Of a stretch of DNA of 64,000 nucleotides, positions 36,776 through 48,095 are shown one piece after another (position 1 is the stretch's first letter; each line of letters opens with the position of its first letter). The notes under the pieces are model-generated. The model made no database searches. It had not been told where the DNA came from and was given only the letters and a program-made list of their open reading frames with translations. This stretch comes from Antedon mediterranea (lineage: Eukaryota; Echinodermata; Crinoidea; Comatulida; Antedonidae). The stretch lies in contig NC_092677.1 of assembly GCF_964355755.1 (NCBI RefSeq), positions 8,625,001 to 8,689,000 on the forward strand. The letters are read 5' to 3'. The translations under genes and the position numbers were made by a program.

Positions 36776-37447
36776 ATTTTACTAATTATTATTGTGTATA
36801 AATAATTTCATAGTTATGCAATTATATTTAGTATACACTAGGCCTATGCTGTAGTTTAAAGGTCAATAACCATACTATCGGCTATTCTTGTGCAAAATGT
36901 GCCATTAGACTGGATAGAAACACACATGTTTTAAACAATTTAAAACGAAAAAAAAATTCATAAGACCACAATTTTCAAAGTTATATTATTATTATATTAT
37001 TATATTTGACTAATAGTTCAAAGGTCAATAGTTGTAGAATTGGCTATTTTTTGTAAAAACATTTCATTATAATAAATATGAATGTATAGTTTCTGAACAA
37101 TTTGAGTCCTATTTTGTGTCTCTCCGATTATTGGTTACTGAGATACGATAAATCAAGGTCAAATGTCAAAATGTCAGAAATAAGACTTGCATCCATTTTT
37201 TGGGAAAATGTGTCATTAAAGTGAATATAAAAACATATATTTAAAACATTTTGACACCAAAATTAATTATCTGTGACTAGTGGTTCTCGAGATATAGGGT
37301 AATTATAAAAAATGGCCGCCATTTTTAATTATGCAAATTAAGGGCTTAGATGGCCGAATTTCGCTTGGGATCCGCCATATTCGTAATCAGCGAGGTCGAA
37401 ATATCCTAAATCAAGTGGATCCCAGCTTCTACCCAAAAATGCTTCTT

Positions 37448-38050
37448 ACACCATATTTCAGAGGAAATAGAACTTGTCTATTACATGTTCCCTTAATGTT
37501 CGCGATGTTTAACTACGGTGCATACTCTGGAATATATTGACAAGTGAATTAGTTACATTAACGTATCGTTTAAATCAATTAACTTTTTACTTACATTTTC
37601 ACTATTCTAAAAATATGAATAATATAACTTAGTTATATGCTTTAGTTTAAATTATATTATTTATGCTTTCTTCTAATTTTCGCGTGTTTTGTTATAATAG
37701 AACTATCGCACAAATGCTCGCGAAATTATGTATAGCATTTTGCTGCATTATTCTAAAAACAAAAATAATCTTATACTGACATCTTTTATTTGAACTTAAG
37801 TACGGAAGTGTGGGTTTTCTGGGCGTTTTTTTTTTTTTTTTTGTGAGATTTATTCACCTTTATTTACATACGTACGTACATACGATAAGCGTATTTTTTT
37901 TATCCATACATAATACTGTTTTATTGATAAATTAATCACAATGTAAGCTCTGAATATATTAGGCTAAGGGCTTAAAAAGAATAATTAGTCATACATTTTT
38001 CATCTGAAATTAATCTTGTTTATAATTGCAAAAACCAGTTGGCGTATCTA
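37448..38050. other. Unassigned, poly-T tract
   Basis: AT-rich, with a long T run at about 37829-37842. No gene was seen. Confidence 0.4.
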
Positions 38051-38318
38051 GTTGCTTTCACACCGCGCTCGAATTTGGTCCGGTGCCCGCAGAAAACTAT
38101 TGTAGAAAATAGGTTCAGTGGTAAAGTATAGGATCGTTCACACCAATTTTGTACAATTTTAATCCGTACCTGATTTGGACCCCGAATTTGGAGCTATGGA
38201 CCGAGAAGCCATTTGTTTGCTGAAATCGTACGATTTATTTAATTTAATAAGCATGAATGACCTTGATTGACAACGGATAACCTAACCGGATTCGTACGTG
38301 CTCGATGTGAAAGCACGC
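38050..38318. mobile_element. Small TIR element (TGCTTTCACA ends)
   Basis: TTGCTTTCACACCGCGCTCG on the left faces GTGCTCGATGTGAAAGCACG on the right. The interior contains GTTCACACCAATTTTGTAC. Probably a non-autonomous DNA element of about 270 bp; the exact ends are uncertain. Confidence 0.5.
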
Positions 38319-39331
38319 ACAACGCCCGCGATATTTTCCTCAGGGCGTGTGACCGAATCCGGGTGGCGAAGTCTGGATCCGTGGAACAGACGGAACACCA
38401 TAGAGTCGTCAAGACTATACGTATCGATCGAGTAGAAAACATGTAATTTCTCCGCAGAAAATTATACATGCGCAGACTGTTAGACCCAATAGGTGCGCAA
38501 TGAGTTCAACTGATCATAATATAAACTATTAAAGACTTGAGCTATTTTCTGTACAAAAAAGTAAATGATAAACAATAGGCCTAGAGTTGAAAAGTGTCAC
38601 TTTATATTTATTCATGAACGCACAACAATGATTAATGAAAGAATCTTTGATTTATTGCCAATTTATAAGTATAAAACTTGTTTACTCGTTTGTGTTAATG
38701 AATATTGATGTTATTGTTATTGCTAATATTACTTTTAATAAAGCCTATAATTCACACTAGAAAACTTTTGTTTGGTTTGGTACTATTTGAAGAAGTCTAG
38801 TTCCTGTATACATTCGCTACTGAATGCTGTCCTGCTGGGTATATGCAGGACCACATGACTACAAAGACCGATTTCAAAAACCACTAGTTTGCAAGAAGGT
38901 CACATGCATAGTCTAACAAGTGTTCCTTCCTTGACCAACTGGTAAATCTGCTGTCTTGCTACTGTACGCCTAGTTGTTTTTAGGAGGTACTGCCGTGATT
39001 GCAACAGTATAGAGTATAGCCTAAACTCACGAATGGTCTGTGTTTGTTTGATACTCGACACTAAGGTGTGAGGAGTACGCGATTGAAACAGACGGTAAAA
39101 ATAATGTATTATGCTTGTCTTAACTAATAATGTGTCAATGATACATCAATAGTATCCATACTACTATTAATGAACAGATAGTGTGTCTAGATAATACATT
39201 TATAACATAATCAATAGTCACCAACACCTCACGCCACCAACAATAATATTAATCATTTATTTTAACATTTTACATTTAACATTGTATTATATTTTACTTC
39301 AGGCTCTGTGTCTGATATAAAGTTCCTAATG
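38319..39331. other. Unassigned, no gene seen
   Basis: No supported feature. The 76-codon minus frame at 38239-38469 overlaps the neighbouring TIR element and has no recognisable motif. Confidence 0.4.
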
Positions 39332-39462
39332 CTTGGTTCCAACTAGAAACGCAACACAATGACGTAACGCAACGTATGTGAATTGACCAATCACAAACGA
39401 TAGATTTTTCTGTCGCGTGCGTTGCGCTTACGTCCTTGCGTTACGTTCTAGTGGGAACCAAG
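39332..39462. mobile_element. CGCAACGCAA-type MITE, best full-length copy
   Basis: 131-bp palindromic element: CTTGGTTCCAACTAGAAACG on the left and CGTTCTAGTGGGAACCAAG on the right. Inner segments include GTAACGCAACGTATG, TTGACCAATCACAAACGATA and GTGCGTTGCGCTTACG. Relatives lie at 30395, 33800, 49580, 57917 and 63805. The whole strand can fold back, as in palindromic MITEs. Confidence 0.85.
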
Positions 39463-42400
39463 TTTAACACATTTTATTTAAACATACAGTCAATAAAATA
39501 GGTACCTAATTTATTAAATGCTTTGAATCGTTGCGTATTCCCTCGACGATGGTTGTACATTATATCATTAATTAGTAAGCTATTAAAATAGTTTGTGATA
39601 ATAACAAAAATGTAAAATTTTCAGTTGCGTTCGACCGATCGAGGAAAGAATGTAGCAACAAATGTTATTAAAATAAGTAATAAAATTATATAAAAAGTTT
39701 GGCAAAAAAGTGATTGTATTACCATAAGAGAGTCCCTCTTTACAGTAAATTAAATAACACATTGGTATTACAAGTTAAATAGAAAATCGATATGTCATTT
39801 ACTGTATAATGTTTCTGAAAAGCAATTTATCGTTTCTTAACGTTTATCACGTTCTACTGCAGAGCAGGGTAACGTTAGCCACTAGCTAAAACAACAATAC
39901 AGTTCTTGGCCTATGGCGACATACCGGTGTTTATTATGGTTAGTAGTGCGTGTAGATTGATCAAATACGGTAACTACATAAGTAACATAATGTGTAACGA
40001 TAAATATCTTCGGTGACAATTCCTTCCTTCTTCTTGCGATTAATGGAGTCTCTCTCTTCTTTAAAGAGATAATTTAGAAATAAACGGTAATCTTTCAAAG
40101 AACAATCCGACACCGACATGTGAAAAGAATTATCGGCATAAGACTCACCCAATTGGGACGCACTGATAAGACCAAGCCGCAGTTTATGCTGAGCGTGAGT
40201 GGAATGACTTTTTGACTCGACAGTTGTGTAAAAGAGAGGGGGAGAGAGAGAGCGCGCTATGCACTCTTCTCTTTTGATAAAACGTAATTTCAAAATCTAA
40301 TATTTCAAAGGTTAAAAGATTCGAATATCTTCAAATGATACGCCTTGCGTTGCTTTGGCAAAAGTCACTGTACTTAACCGATGGTAATAACCACTTGGTA
40401 AATACTTAATTCCAACTTATCAGCGGCTTTTCTCTCTCCTGAGATATCTTGACGACGATTATGTGCCGCGATTATAATATTATGTTTACTTTCCTTGCAT
40501 AATTATCCATTGACTTGCAATGGAAAAACTATAAATTAAATAATTTAAATACCAACAAGTCATACACTTATTTGTGACGTCGGATTTGGCCGTAAATTTT
40601 CATAAGATTCGTGTCCAATATCACATTTTCTAAATACTTATTTTTTTGTCATTATATTTAATACGAACCATGGATGTAGAAATAAGATACGTTCTATGTT
40701 TCCTGTATATATTCTTTAAAAAAAAAACGGCTTTTGAACAACTTTTAGATTTAGGCTTACTTTTCTTTATTTTAACTTTAATCACAATCTTCAGTATAAT
40801 TTTGTGCTAAAAATACAATGTATTTTAAAATCTGATCTAAAGACATTTTAAAATGGAGTTAAAAAACATTATTATTACCTTAAATATTTGTTAAAAACAG
40901 ATATATTTATTGTAATTGTTCGACTTTTTGAACTGGAAAATAAATTCTTATCTATAGAATGAGGTTTTTTTTGTGAAGAAAATCCATAGCATAACCTTCC
41001 TTAATTATTAATTTTACGGATTATTCCAAATTCTGTTTTTAACAACGTCGTTTTACATTGGTGTTAAGTTGCATTAAACCTACAGAGAAACCATAAACAT
41101 ATGCTTGTATCAATTATATCTAGAAAAAATTAATTTCATTTAAAAAATGGAAAATGTTTTAAAATCCATGTAACGTAATGTTATAATCTCTATACGTCGA
41201 AACGCTTTCTGACGACATATTATTACATACAGTTGACCAATGAGACATACATCAAATTCATTTCTGGTTTCTGATTGGCTAAAACACACCGTGTATGCTG
41301 ATACATTCATGAAGTGTTTGGTACTTAATCTGCTGTGGCACAGCGACTGTTTTTAGTTCAGAGCTCCTTGAACGATTCAACTACATTGGACGGGAATATA
41401 AAGAGGTAAGTAGCATCATGGCAATGTGCTTGGGCGCGTGTAACGACGACGCGCAGTAAATTACGAACAACGGGAATTTGTTTAAATAAGCAAAGCCTCA
41501 GTCAAACAAACTTCCCTAGTCGAAAAGCACGCAGTAGACTGAGTACTTACTTTGGTTGCGCATGCTTAGGGTAATATCAATAAACAACACGAATATCTTT
41601 AACTACTAAATTAAGTAAGATGCTACTATTTGCCTTTAGTAATAGCATAGGCCTAAATACCATTTAAAAACGCGCTGTATTTTATAAAATACTTAGTTTG
41701 ATTATTAAAGACAATTATATTGTCCTGAACAAAAATATATAAATTTGTTATGTTTCGTTGAAGATGCCATATTAATGTCACATAATACTTATTCACTTTG
41801 ACCAAAAATTGGTTCGAAAAAAATATATATATAATTTAAAGCAACACAAATGACTCAAAATCTATAGACGGTTGAATTTCACCGTTTATTATAAAAAATA
41901 AATGAAAAACATGAAATTGTTTTTATAGGAAAGTGATAAGGTACCGTAACATTATTAAAACTGCGAAATTGCATATTCAAAGTCTTTTTTTGTTCATCTT
42001 CATTTTGCATGTATTTGTTGGGCATTAGGAATATATCTTTAAATATCGTTTTATCTAATTTTTTCTTTTAAGAAGTTCGGATACATGTGTAACAGCGCAT
42101 GAGTAAATTCTTCAATTCTATAGACCATATTTGGGTTGGTTTTTTAGGTAATTTGTGTTTGTGTATATATTATATATATTTTATTTATCTGGGCCACAAA
42201 AGATGACTTCTAATTGGAGGGGATATTTAATTATGCATCATTCAATATGATCTATAACGTTTTAAAGTGATTCACTCCCCCATCTCTTGAGGTTTATTAA
42301 CTCTTTTTTTCATTTGAACCAATATACAGTATACCTCTCAATTACATTAATTGGTATAATACTCTAGACAGTTTAAGACATTATTATATTACATGTATTT

Positions 42401-42467
42401 TCTTTTTAAAAAAAACATGAACAATAAAGATTAATACAGTTATATTGTAGTAAAGTTAATCGCATTC
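39463..42467. other. 3-kb unassigned region
   Basis: AT-rich, with a GA-rich tract at about 40235-40252. A 110-codon minus frame (39961-40293, no ATG start) has no recognised motif. A CCAAT-like GATTGGCT (about 41273) and a donor-like AAGAG/GTAAGT (41405/41406) could mark a non-coding first exon, but the evidence is thin. Confidence 0.35.
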
Positions 42468-42596
42468 GTTAAAAAAAACCCGTAAAAATAATGTTTCACT
42501 TACAAAATGACCAAAAAAAAAATTGGTAAATTCAACCAAAAACCCTTGGCTGGCAGACAACTTTCGTTAAAAAAAACCGTAAAAATAATGTTTTTA
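42468..42596. repeat. ~97-bp local duplication left of MITE
   Basis: CGTTAAAAAAAACCCGTAAA (about 42470) recurs as CGTTAAAAAAAACCGTAAAA at about 42566. Between them ACTTACAAAATGAC...CCTTGGCTGGCAGACAA also matches 43353-43420, on the other side of the GTCGGT element. Confidence 0.7.
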
Positions 42597-43352
42597 GTCG
42601 CGTGGACGCGACTCTCTAGTTCACTATGTCGGTCTGTCGGTCGGTCTGTCGGTCTGTCGGTTTGTCGGTCGGTCTGTCGGTCTGTCGGTCTGTCGGTTTG
42701 TCGGTCTGTCTGTCGGTCCGGTATCACTATGCGTTTTATCGCTTTCTGACCTTATCTTGATATCAGTTTAATCTAGCTAAGTCAATTTTTCACAGTATAT
42801 TCCTTATGGCCAGGAATCTATGTGGTTATGTTTTCACGGTGCGGAATAAAAAATTACGCGGTCTACGCACGATTTAACGAAATCACGTTTGTAATCATAT
42901 CTTCAAAACAATGAATCACAATTAAATAAAATTTGGTATTCTTAAATTTCAGGGCATAAATCATCATATGGCAATACAATTACGTGCGTAGCGCATGTAA
43001 CGCATGCGTACGCGCGCTTAAAATTTTCAAAATTTATTTTCGATGAAATAAAAGTACGTTTCAGGCAATTTTAAGCGTTTACAAAATTGCCATGAGTGCG
43101 CAGATTTTTGCGTTAAATGTTATTGCGCACTCTATTTGCCCGATTTCTGTTTTCTTGACTTACTTTTCAACTCGAAATTACGTTATACGAGCACGTCAAA
43201 AGTGACAGGCTACGCACGTGTAAATTAAAAAAATATAAATGTTTTTAAACATTTAAACATTTTTAAACATGTTCAGTAATTTCGGTCAGTTGGTAGGTTG
43301 GTCGGTCGGTAAACACTAATGAGCACGCGACTGCAGCCATCTATATGGCCTT
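42597..43352 (+). mobile_element. GTCGGT-type element with long interior, copy 3
   Basis: The left end is the palindrome AGTCGCGTGGACGCGACT, followed by CTCACTATG-like sequence and an expanded (GTCGGTCT)n tract (42627-42716). The right end reads GGTCGGTCGGTAAACACTAA and then GCACGCGACTGCAGCCATC. Between them are about 570 bp of non-coding DNA with a Z-DNA-prone tract. It is flanked by ~65-bp similar sequences (42500-42565 and 43353-43420). Confidence 0.75.
42627..42716. repeat. (GTCGGTCT)n microsatellite
   Basis: Tandem GTCGGTCT/GTCGGTCG octamers. The two small copies of the element (15234, 30251) have only two or three GTCGGT units, so this copy has expanded. Confidence 0.95.
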
Positions 43353-43625
43353 GTTACTTACAAAATGACAAAATAAATTGTTAAATTCAACCAAAACCTT
43401 TGGCTGGCAGCCAATTTGACTATTTTTCGATCTAATTATGTTAAAATTACAAAATCAACAAACAATTTTTAAGAATTATTTTTTCAGGGGGACAATACAT
43501 AGTATAATCATACTAACTGGTAATACTTGTTATGACGTATTAAAGAGAGATGCTCTCTTTATACGAAACTTTACTAAATCGGTCTGCCTTCCAATCTGGT
43601 GCCATTTAGGCGGACATGATATCAA
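43353..43625 (+). mobile_element. GGGACAATAC-type MITE, right part
   Basis: TTAAATTCAACCAAAACCTT and TGGCTGGCAG correspond to the interior at about 61500-61540. CAGGGGGACAATACATAGTA at about 43487 corresponds to the right end at 61788. Further similarity (GACATGATATC) continues to about 43625, so the family boundary may lie farther right. Confidence 0.55.
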
Positions 43626-44121
43626 TAAGAAATAAAACATTTTTATTGTAACTGTAAAAGTCATATACTAACTTCTGTGATATTTGTCTTGTATTCTTCA
43701 AATCAATCTGGACATTTTGTTTGGCATATACTCATCTTGTCAACAAATCTGAGATATTAGTATCAAGGTCTGGATTATAAATGATAATTGAAAAGACATT
43801 TTAAGCTTTTGAAATAATATTTTTAGTACATTCCTGATAGTTGTTAGTCTTACCTTGAGTTTTAATAACTCGGACGATGTAAATAAGTTTGTGTTTAGAC
43901 CTGTATTTGACAATTATAGCATAAAGATATGTAAATTAAAGCACTTGTATATTTCATATTTTGAATAATATGGATTTAAATATAAATGTCATCTTCTTCG
44001 ACCAATATATATCTGACATTTGTCTTTCTATTTATAATATGAACAAATATTTTATGTTCGATAGATAAAATGGCTTATGAAAACCACATTGATGATTTAT
44101 TTTTGGCATCGTAATGTAAGA
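43626..44121. other. Unassigned, no gene seen
   Basis: AT-rich, without supported features. Confidence 0.4.
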
Positions 44122-44262
44122 AGTAATGTAAAATTACTCTACTGCAGTTACTGCATAAATTACATTTTACAGCAATTCCACATAGTTGTATTTTCGTTAC
44201 AAAGTATATGAGGCAGATACTACACTATACCGTCTTTATGATTTCCTTTAAAGGTTGCTAAA

Positions 44263-46027
44263 TACCGTAAATCTTCTAATTGTAACCCTGGGTTATTATT
44301 CTTTGATTGCTTTTTAGGATGGGTTACTATTAGAAGGAGGGTTACTATTTGGATCAACCGGCTCAGCTACAGTGATTAAGTTCGATTAGGTTGACACACT
44401 GGTCTCCCCAATTTCATTTTGTTTTTGTTATGTATATACTGAAATAGACCGAATAAATAATGAAATAATGAAATAGCGTAGTGGGTTACTATTATTAATC
44501 TTAAATTAGGCACCTGAAAATAGAAACCCACCCCAACTTTTCCGGTCAGCAACTCATAGCAAAATAATAAAACAGTACGAATTAACAAATTTGGTTGAAC
44601 TCTAACTTTATTTTATAAACTCAAAAACACTCAATCCTTCTCCCCCCCCCCCCCCCACTCCCGAGATCAACATACATTATCTCCTTACTTTCAAAATACC
44701 GCTGCATCATAAGTTGTTGTGACTCTAATAGTAACCCCCATGGGTTACAATTAGAGTAGTGGGTTATTATTATAGATTGACCTATAAGGTTGATTACTAT
44801 TAGAAGGGGGTTTCTATTAGAGTAGTGGGTTGTTATTATAGATTGACTTATAAGGTGGATTACTATTAGAAGTGGGTATTAGAGTAGTGGGTTATTATTA
44901 TAGATTGACTTATAAGGTGGGTTACTATTAGAAGTGGGTATTAGAGTAGTGGGTTACTATTATAGATTGACTTATAAGGTGGGTTACTATTAGAAGTGGG
45001 TATTAGAGTGTGGGTTATTATTATAGATTGACTTATAAGGTGGGTTACTATTAGAAGGGGGTATTAGAGTGTGGGTTATTATTATAGATTGACTTATAAG
45101 GTGGGTTACTATTAGAAGGGGGTATTAGAGTGTGGGTTACTATTATAGATTGACTTATAAGGTGGGTTACTATTAGAAGTGGGTATTAGAGTAGTGGGTT
45201 ATTATTATAGATTGACTTATAAGGTGGGTTACTATTAGAAGTGGGTATTAGAGTAGTGGGTTATTATTATAGATTGACTTATAAGGTGGGTTACTATTAG
45301 AAGGGGGTTACTATTAGAGTAGTGGGTTATTATTATAGATTGACTTATAAGGTGGGTTACTATTAGAAGGGGGTTACTATTAGAGTAGTGGGTTATTATT
45401 ATAGATTGACTTATAAGGTGGGTTACTATTAGAAGTGGGTATTAGAGTAGTGGGTTATTATTATAGATTGACTTATAAGGTGGGTTACTATTAGAAGTGG
45501 GTATTAGAGTAGTGGGTTATTATTATAGATTGACTTATAAGGTGGGTTACTATTAGAAGGGGGTTACTATTAGAGTAGTGGGTTATTATTATAGATTGAC
45601 TTATAAGGTGGGTTACTATTAGAGTAGTGGGTTACTTTAGAGTAGTGGGTTATTATTATAGACGGACTTATAAGGGGGTTACTATTAGAGTGTGGGTTAC
45701 TATTAGAGTAGTGGGTTACTATTAGAGTAGTGGGTTACTATTAGAGTAGTGGGTTATTATTATAGACGGACTTATAAGGGGGTTACTATTAGAGTGTGGG
45801 TTACTATTAGAGTAGTGGGTTACTATTAGAAGGGGGTTACTATTAGAGTAGTGGGTTATTATTATAGACGGACTTATAAGGGGGTTACTATTAGAGTGTG
45901 GGTTACTATTAGAGTGTGGGTTACTATTAGAGTAGTGGGTTACTATTAGAGTAGTGGGTTATTATTATAGACGGACTTATAAGGGGTTACTATTAGAGTG
46001 TGGGTTACTATTAGAAGATTTACGGTA
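44263..46027. mobile_element. TIR element with massive internal tandem expansion
   Basis: Starts TACCGTAAATCTTCTAAT and ends ATTAGAAGATTTACGGTA, with TA at both outer edges. This is compatible with a TA target duplication, as in Tc1/mariner-type MITEs. Sequence near the left end (GTAACCCTGGGTTATTATTC, then GGGTTACTATTAGAAGGAGG) is the source of the motif that forms the 62-bp array filling the right two-thirds. A C15 run lies at 44642-44656. No transposase is encoded. Confidence 0.8.
44720..46015. repeat. 62-bp tandem array of GGGTTAYTATTAGA modules
   Basis: The main unit reads GGGTTATTATTATAGATTGA, CTTATAAGGT, GGGTTACTATTAGAAG, TGGGTATTAGAGTAGT (62 bp). Shorter variants lack the middle third, and past about 45600 they shrink to ~18-bp GGGTTACTATTAGAGTAGT repeats. 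One strand is strikingly rich in GGGTTA. Confidence 0.95.
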
Positions 46028-46100
46028 ATTGCATAAACAGGTTTAAAGAGTATAATGCAATTACTGCAATACCTGCAGTGGAATAATTTTGTAATGGTTA

Positions 46101-48058
46101 CATCTACAGAAAACAAAGCTAAATAAATGTGATCTTGAGTTTAACCCGGGTACAACCAATAGCAAGTGCGCAGCGGCCTTATAAATGCTGGGACTGGTGA
46201 CAATGTGCAAGCAAACTTTAACATTCCATGAGTGATCGATTATTGTAAATATGTCTTCATCAATATGTATTCACCATCATGTGAAATATAATTGAAACAA
46301 CATTCAATGCATTCAACCATGACGCGTAAATCATTCTCAATAGCCCCTATAAAAGTAGGTCTGTATTTTTAATTATATTAAAATAACATGCTTTGAAAAT
46401 CATGGTTCATTTGTGATATAACGTTTAACCATGTACTTCAGTCCCTAACGTCGAGACCTCTCGTAAAAGGCGACCTTTTGAAAGAGAACACTTGTATTTT
46501 AAAACCCAGTGTAGTTGTTTTAAAATAATGAATACTATAAAAGCTTATGTGATGAAATTATAAATGTCGTGTTATATATCATTTGTTATAATGACAGATA
46601 TTTCAAAATCAGGTGATATTAACAGAGGTCAAAATAGAGCAAAGTCGTAAAGTCATTCAGTTAAACTCGTAAAGTTGCGTGTAAAAGCACTTATTCCAAC
46701 AGTTTTTATGATCAAATTCAAAATAACATGATATTTACTTAAATATAACTTAAACGATCTATTGGGAACATTAGGCTTGCGGTACAGTTTTTCAGACTAA
46801 CAAATAATTATGATATTAATATGAATTTGCTGTCATGCAAGGAAGCGATTTCGAAGTATTAATGTTCTGGAGTTAAAAAAATATGCAAAAGTTAATAAAA
46901 ATGTTTAAAGTCAGTTTCCATCTGTACAGTTTAGAAACACAATTCAGATTGACAAGAATATATAAGTTACGGAAGATTGAGGCGACTTTAGTTGCTGTGT
47001 TCTATAGTAGACGATGATTCGGCTTAACATTGGTAGTAAGATAAACATTTTGGAACAAAAAATTCGGTAAATCGCGCCTTACTTTTAGACTTTTTACTCA
47101 ATGGTATATAAAGTTGGTTCGTACTTTCGGTACTGATTTTAACCACCTGATGTAACCCTGTTTACTAATTAAATTAAGTTAGATAATTAGTTATTGACGA
47201 TTAAAACGAATTTAGGTTCAACGATTTGCCCCAAATAGGGGTGTTTTCCGATCGTGGTATACACTGTCTAATGGATGTCAATCTTAAAAAATACCCGGCA
47301 CAAAAATTCGAGGAGGCTTCGCATTTTCCTATCTCCTCCTACGATAATTGTTTTTAATAGCTGAAAACCGCTTGAACATCTCGAGTACAGTATCATGATG
47401 TTGAAGACAGGCCGATTTTCTTAAAAAAATACTATTTTGATAGATTTAATATACGTGTATACAAATGTATTGATTTGCGATGAATGAAACATTCCAATCT
47501 CTGTGTCGTTCCATAAGTGTCTATTCCCTCAGGCGTCGTAAAGGAAAGTACTGTATACTCATAACAGAAATTCGATCCATTTTTTTTCAATATGTGCTGC
47601 AGAGGTTGGATATAATTTTTTTTAAACGGATAATGAGCTGGTGCTAGCGTTTTCAGTCGCCGTATATTATGTTCAAATCTTTATTATTGCAGTTAAACCA
47701 CCCATATCATCACCCTTCCCTCACTGGCATGAGTAGCGTTGTAAAGCCATAGTAGAGCCTGATAGGCCTACGGTGCATCATATGCCCTAAACGCAAAACA
47801 ACTTTGGTGGGTAGGGTAGGAACCAACTTAAGTATGAATTGGCTCTAAGAAACAATTGAAAACCAACAATTGGTCTCATTTTGTGACAAGTTTCTCTTTC
47901 GGAAGTAATTCCCAGGGTGCTAATTTTAGTTGAGTACATAAATTAGTGTCTATTTATTCGTTTCTGTAAACGACATGTATTATTGTACGTACATTTGAAA
48001 TTGTCAGTTTTTTAACGCTGAAATTATTATGTATTCGAGAACCATCTGTGGGCACGAC
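46101..48058. other. Unassigned; promoter-like patch near 46150
   Basis: No gene was recognised. At 46145-46205, AACCAATAGC precedes CTTATAAATGCTGGGAC by about 27 bp, resembling CCAAT plus TATA spacing. No coding sequence follows that I can identify. Confidence 0.35.
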
Positions 48059-48095
48059 CTAGATGGTACGCGAGCGAAGCGAGCGTACCATCTAG
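48059..48095. repeat. Palindrome with GAGCGAAGCGAG loop
   Basis: CTAGATGGTACG and CGTACCATCTAG are 12-bp inverted arms around CGAGCGAAGCGAG. The sequence just upstream, AACCATCTGTGGGCACGACC, partly echoes the arm. Cruciform-forming; a terminal hairpin of a small transposon is possible. Confidence 0.85.

Larger units (their letters stand above)
34420..37447. mobile_element. 3-kb foldback element with captured gene fragment
   Basis: Perfect-looking outer ends AAGAAGCATTTTTGGGTAGA (left) and TCTACCCAAAAATGCTTCTT (right). Outer arms of about 670 bp (34420-35085 and 36775-37447) are closely similar inverted copies. A ~39-codon open frame beginning MQIKGLDGRISLGIRHIRNQ is therefore present in both arms (minus on the left from 34536, plus on the right from 37331). 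Inside the outer arms come inverted tandem arrays (35085-35860 and 36222-36775). At the centre is about 360 bp of unique DNA holding a cysteine-rich gene fragment. No transposase and no clear target duplication were seen, so the element would need enzymes in trans. Confidence 0.88.
44122..46100. mobile_element. Outer TIR pair enclosing a nested element
   Basis: GTAATGTAAAATTACTCTAC then TGCAGTTACTGCATA (44123-44157) faces an imperfect inverted copy at 46055-46100 (TGCAATTACTGCAATACCTG then CAGTGGAATAATTTTGTAA). The 44263-46027 element lies between them, so the older element was probably interrupted by the younger one. Confidence 0.6.

Noticed and set aside
39961-40293. 110-codon minus-strand frame
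   Set aside because: No ATG start, no recognisable domain and no splice context.
41200-41410. First exon with CCAAT promoter ending at AAGAG/GTAAGT
   Set aside because: Signals are individually common; no TATA at a proper distance and no downstream coding exon found.
42597-42620. Helitron 3' end (hairpin followed by CTAG)
   Set aside because: The homologous sequence in the other copies continues past the CTAG, so this is not a terminus in that orientation.
42500-42749. Open frames across the GTCGGTCT microsatellite on both strands
   Set aside because: They come from the octamer repeat (poly DRQT / VGLSVCR patterns) and not from a gene.
44720-46015. Interstitial telomere
   Set aside because: GGGTTA occurs as part of a 62-bp unit, not as uninterrupted TTAGGG tandem repeats.
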